Shown here piece by piece: positions 61,695 to 64,000 of a stretch of 64,000 nt of DNA. The position numbers and the translations under genes are program-made. The notes under the pieces were generated by a model. The model saw only the letters and a program-made list of their open reading frames with translations, did not search any database and was not told the DNA's origin. Position 1 is the stretch's first letter, and each line of letters starts with the position of its first letter. The stretch spans positions 7,659,797-7,723,796 of the forward strand of contig NC_067204.1 of NCBI RefSeq assembly GCF_026262505.1, written 5' to 3'. Origin of the DNA: Trichomonas vaginalis G3. Lineage: Eukaryota > Parabasalia > Trichomonadida > Trichomonadidae.

Positions 61695-62486
61695 TATCCT
61701 GTATGTAAGAACAGTAATGTCAACATTAGAGAACACAACAACAGTTATAGTCATGAAGCCATAAATGAAGAATACGAATACATACAATATAACAAACAAT
61801 TGAGACTCATTCGTTCTGTCAAAGATGACATGTACCAAATGCAAAGTATAATGAACGCTCTTCGTTCTACAAAGCAAGCATATCATTGGTTTGAAAACCA
61901 ACAGGCAAAAGAACTTTTAGAAGAATTTCCTCATATGATTGCTTCCCTCGGAAAACCGAGGGAAGAGATTCCGTACGAAAATCGCAAGAATTTGGCACCT
62001 GGTTTGAAAGGTTATTATGTTCATAGACTTTTAGTAAATGCTGTAGCAATGTGGGCTTCACCTCGTTATGCTTGTTATATTTTCATGATGTTAGATGAAC
62101 TATATAAAGCAGAACGTGGAGAGATGGAAAAGAAACTTCAAGCAAAAGATGAAGTCATTGAATCCAAAGACAAAAGCATACAGAAAAGAATACCACGTTC
62201 AGTACCAAAAGGAAAGGAAAAGAGTTATAAGTATATGATTTATACTGAAGAGTTGGAGAAAGAAGAAGATAGAGATATGGTTATGTTGCATTTAGTCAGA
62301 AGAAACAACAAAAGCTTTTACGACCTTGCTAAAATATATAAATCTGACAGAAACTGGTTCTATCGTGAAAACTTACCGATTTCAATGACACCGAATGAGC
62401 AAATAAAGAAATTGTCAAAAATACTCTTCCTCAAACACACTATGACATCAAAGGTTGCACAATACTTACCTTCAAAGAAGACTTAA
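61695..62486 (+). CDS. Set B KilA-N-like DNA-binding protein (start unclear, possibly broken)
   Basis: The core TKQAYHWFENQQAKELLEEF, then APGLKGYYVHRLLVNAVAMW and ASPRYACYIFMMLDELYKAE, matches the KilA-N domain of large DNA viruses and virus-like elements, which binds DNA. The C-terminal half is basic and helical (KIYKSDRNWFYRENLPISMT). No ATG is evident at the head of the frame. A palindrome, CTTCCCTCGGAAAACCGAGG (61942 onward), is in frame inside the domain. Confidence 0.7.
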   Translation, partial: YPVCKNSNVNIREHNNSYSHEAINEEYEYIQYNKQLRLIRSVKDDMYQMQSIMNALRSTKQAYHWFENQQAKELLEEFPHMIASLGKPREEIPYENRKNLAPGLKGYYVHRLLVNAVAMWASPRYACYIFMMLDELYKAERGEMEKKLQAKDEVIESKDKSIQKRIPRSVPKGKEKSYKYMIYTEELEKEEDRDMVMLHLVRRNNKSFYDLAKIYKSDRNWFYRENLPISMTPNEQIKKLSKILFLKHTMTSKVAQYLPSKKT

Positions 62487-62567
62487 CATTACTGAAGGAA
62501 AAAATAACAGAATATTTCGATAACTTCAAAGAGGAAGAATGAAGTCACGACAACATTAACGAAGAAG

Positions 62568-63119
62568 TCACGACAACATTAACGAAGAGAGAATGAGGTG
62601 AAAAAACAGGTGATATCTCACCTCTTCACCAAAAATATATTTTTGGTTAAATAGCTTCAGGGTCAATTTCTTCAACCATTTCACTTCTTCGTCAATGTCA
62701 ATTGAAGCTTCTTCAACCTTTGGTAAGAACTTTTGTATAACATCTTTGTTCGTTATTGTCTTCAGAGATGAAGGATAATATTTCACAGATGTTTCACCCT
62801 TCTTATATTCTTTCTGTTCGGAAAGATTCATAGCAATACTGAAGAAGTCAATGTTGGAGTTCTTTATGACAGTATAGTGTGTATCTTTGACATTCACGAA
62901 GAAACCCTTTTGTTTCAAAACTACTGCTAACTCTTGTGAAGTATAACGTTTGCGGTCAATGACGATAGCTAATGGTCTGACATACTGACCAAACTTAGAT
63001 TCTTTCACAAACTTCTTGTTAAAGATAACATTAACGTTTGAAGCATTATTGAACTCATTCTTGATGGCAGTAGCGAGAGCATTGTATGAAAAGAACTTGC
63101 AATCTTGCATGTGTTTCAT
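62568..63119 (-). CDS. Set B unknown protein (183 aa)
   Basis: MKHMQDCKFFSYNALATAIK and onward, mixed alpha/beta with RPLAIVIDRKRYTSQELAVV and VKDTHYTVIKNSNIDFFSIA. The frame runs into a junction hairpin (EVRYHLFFHLILSS is the repeat read as protein), as in the gene at 58816. Family unknown. Confidence 0.6.
   Translation of the reverse strand: MKHMQDCKFFSYNALATAIKNEFNNASNVNVIFNKKFVKESKFGQYVRPLAIVIDRKRYTSQELAVVLKQKGFFVNVKDTHYTVIKNSNIDFFSIAMNLSEQKEYKKGETSVKYYPSSLKTITNKDVIQKFLPKVEEASIDIDEEVKWLKKLTLKLFNQKYIFGEEVRYHLFFHLILSSLMLS
62595..62640. repeat. Junction hairpin between convergent genes
   Basis: GAGGTGAAAAAACAGGTGAT followed by ATCTCACCTCTTCACC, preceded by two copies of GAAGTCACGACAACATTAAC. 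It lies between the 3' end of the KilA-N gene and that of the 62568-63119 gene. Confidence 0.8.
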
Positions 63120-63211
63120 TAAAATAAAAATATTAAATTATTTTGAAAAATAACTTAAAAAAAATCTAATCTAATTTTTTCAAAAAATATTTTTTTTATT
63201 TCCTACTAAAG

Positions 63212-64000
63212 ATGTATCGGAAGTTGTCTAAGTTAGAACACTCGGAAATAAAACAACTTCTTACAGAAGCTAATATAGATGTTGCAAAGCATTACGCAAC
63301 AAACAAAAAAGCACTCGCTGACTTCATTAAAGACTATAATGGTGCAATAAGTTATGATAGAATTCATGAGTTCATAAAGCCGCAACGCGGCGAGGACGAA
63401 GTCCATGCAAGAGCATTTCCTTTAAATGACATTGCTATTGACTTATATCATAGACGTTCAATACCTCATGAAGTAAGAAGAGAAATGTTTGACATAACAA
63501 ATGCAAACGTTGGTCATACTCGTAAAGCTCTTTCGCATGATGTTCGTCAAGAAATGTTTGACATAACAAATGCAAACGTTGGTGAAACAAGAAGAGCTGT
63601 ACCTCATGAAGTAAGAAGAGAGATGTTTGACATAACAAAGCCGCATGACGGCGCGGGCGTAGCCCATGCGAACGTTGGTGAAACAAGAAGAAGAGACGAC
63701 ACACTGAAACAACAGAGAAGAGAGATGTTTAAAAGTGCTATAGAACAAGTTCGCAAAGCTAACGATGTCATTCGTTCCATTGACGACAAACCAAAAGAAG
63801 GTGAGAGATGGTTAAAGAAAGATGAAGAGAATAGGAAGAGAAATGTGAAGTCAGGCAATAGACTCATTGACTTTAACATCGAAGCTTTAGATGAACCAAA
63901 CAGAGGATATTTACACAAACATTTCGGTAAGGTTTTCATGAGACTCTTAGAGAAAATTAAAATAAACTCCAACAGAGATGGATGGTATGTTATAAACTTG
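63212..64000 (+). CDS. Set B protein running off the right edge; possibly the N-terminal region of the replication polymerase
   Basis: 263 codons are open to the edge, starting MYRKLSKLEHSEIKQLLTEA. Residues about 75-175 hold a tandem unit HEVRREMFDITNANVGETRR (three to four copies, one carrying an in-frame GC hairpin). A basic stretch follows, then VKSGNRLIDFNIEALDEPNR and INSNRDGWYVINL. Mavericks have a protein-primed DNA polymerase B with a long poorly conserved N-terminus, and such a gene is otherwise missing from this window, so this is a reasonable but unproven candidate. Confidence 0.5.
   Translation, partial: MYRKLSKLEHSEIKQLLTEANIDVAKHYATNKKALADFIKDYNGAISYDRIHEFIKPQRGEDEVHARAFPLNDIAIDLYHRRSIPHEVRREMFDITNANVGHTRKALSHDVRQEMFDITNANVGETRRAVPHEVRREMFDITKPHDGAGVAHANVGETRRRDDTLKQQRREMFKSAIEQVRKANDVIRSIDDKPKEGERWLKKDEENRKRNVKSGNRLIDFNIEALDEPNRGYLHKHFGKVFMRLLEKIKINSNRDGWYVINL
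63379..63408. repeat. GC-rich double mini-hairpin inside a gene
   Basis: GCCGCAACGCGGC then GGACGAAGTCC, translated in frame as KPQRGEDEVHA. Confidence 0.85.
63639..63670. repeat. GC-rich double mini-hairpin inside a tandem coding unit
   Basis: GCCGCATGACGGC then GGGCGTAGCCC. Compared with the neighbouring unit DITNANVGETRR, this unit reads DITKPHDGAGVAHANVGETR, so the hairpin added nine codons net and kept the frame. Confidence 0.9.

Larger units (their letters stand above)
42696..64000. mobile_element. Maverick/Polinton-type region: two adjoining gene sets, A (broken) and B (better kept, open at right edge)
   Basis: Everything from about 42,696 to the right edge has the gene content and density of Maverick/Polinton elements: rve integrases, packaging-type ATPase, capsid candidates, fibre proteins, methyltransferase, KilA-N protein and many compact small genes on both strands. 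Set A (about 42.7-49.4 kb) is clearly old and broken in many places. Set B (about 49.4 kb onward) retains most frames and has perhaps half a dozen breaks. The left end may lie at the AGGTAGTGGGG after the poly(A) run, but I cannot show a matching right TIR because the element continues beyond the window. The two sets differ in gene order, so they look like two lineages inserted side by side or nested. Mavericks are very abundant in T. vaginalis. Confidence 0.85.

Overview
The window looks like nuclear DNA of a parabasalid protist, most probably Trichomonas vaginalis or a close trichomonad. Four things point there: an initiator-binding (IBD, IBP39-type) protein at 31.2-31.9 kb; ankyrin proteins with the trichomonad DUF3447-type N-terminal region; a BspA-like leucine-rich-repeat gene; and long intronless genes in AT-rich DNA, several with a TCA(C/T)(A/T) initiator just before the ATG. 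The species call is inference, since no marker gene was compared.

Layout. (1) 0-7.6 kb: a very long BEACH-domain gene on the minus strand that runs off the left edge, divergent from a helical-repeat gene. (2) 8.4-15.5 kb: a cluster of decaying surface or ankyrin family genes, with two paralogous ankyrin genes on either side of a BspA-like gene, all with broken frames. (3) 15.7-20.2 kb: a membrane protein, an FCP1/SCP-type phosphatase and a BET-type bromodomain/NET protein. (4) 20.6-23.7 kb: a 3.05 kb TIR transposon with a large internal inverted repeat, inserted 14-20 bp before the start codon of a multi-pass membrane protein. (5) 25-35.5 kb: ordinary host genes, namely a TKL-like pseudokinase, two low-complexity proteins, the IBD transcription factor and a talin-like FERM protein. 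(6) 36-42.4 kb: stacked non-coding mobile DNA, comprising a 1.07 kb perfect fold-back element carrying a TTAA-flanked 141 bp MITE, a 4.49 kb Mutator-like element (9 bp target duplication, 433 bp terminal repeats) filled by a 2.4 kb minisatellite, and a run of six hairpins. (7) 42.7-64 kb: two adjoining gene sets of Maverick/Polinton type. The left set (A, 42.7-49.4 kb) is heavily broken. The right set (B, 49.4 kb to the right edge) is better preserved and still open at the edge.

The Polinton-like parts are a D12-class DNA adenine methyltransferase, capsid candidates, a packaging-type ATPase, long phage-like fibre proteins ending in a tail-collar-type domain, rve integrases, a KilA-N protein and many small unknown genes packed with divergent starts only 9-20 bp apart. 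They are treated here as fossils. The most unusual signal is a family of GC-rich double mini-hairpins (about 30 bp, architecture CCGCnnnGCGG plus GGGCGAAGCCC). It is scattered through set B and often sits in frame inside protein-coding genes. A second, longer hairpin family lies at gene junctions.
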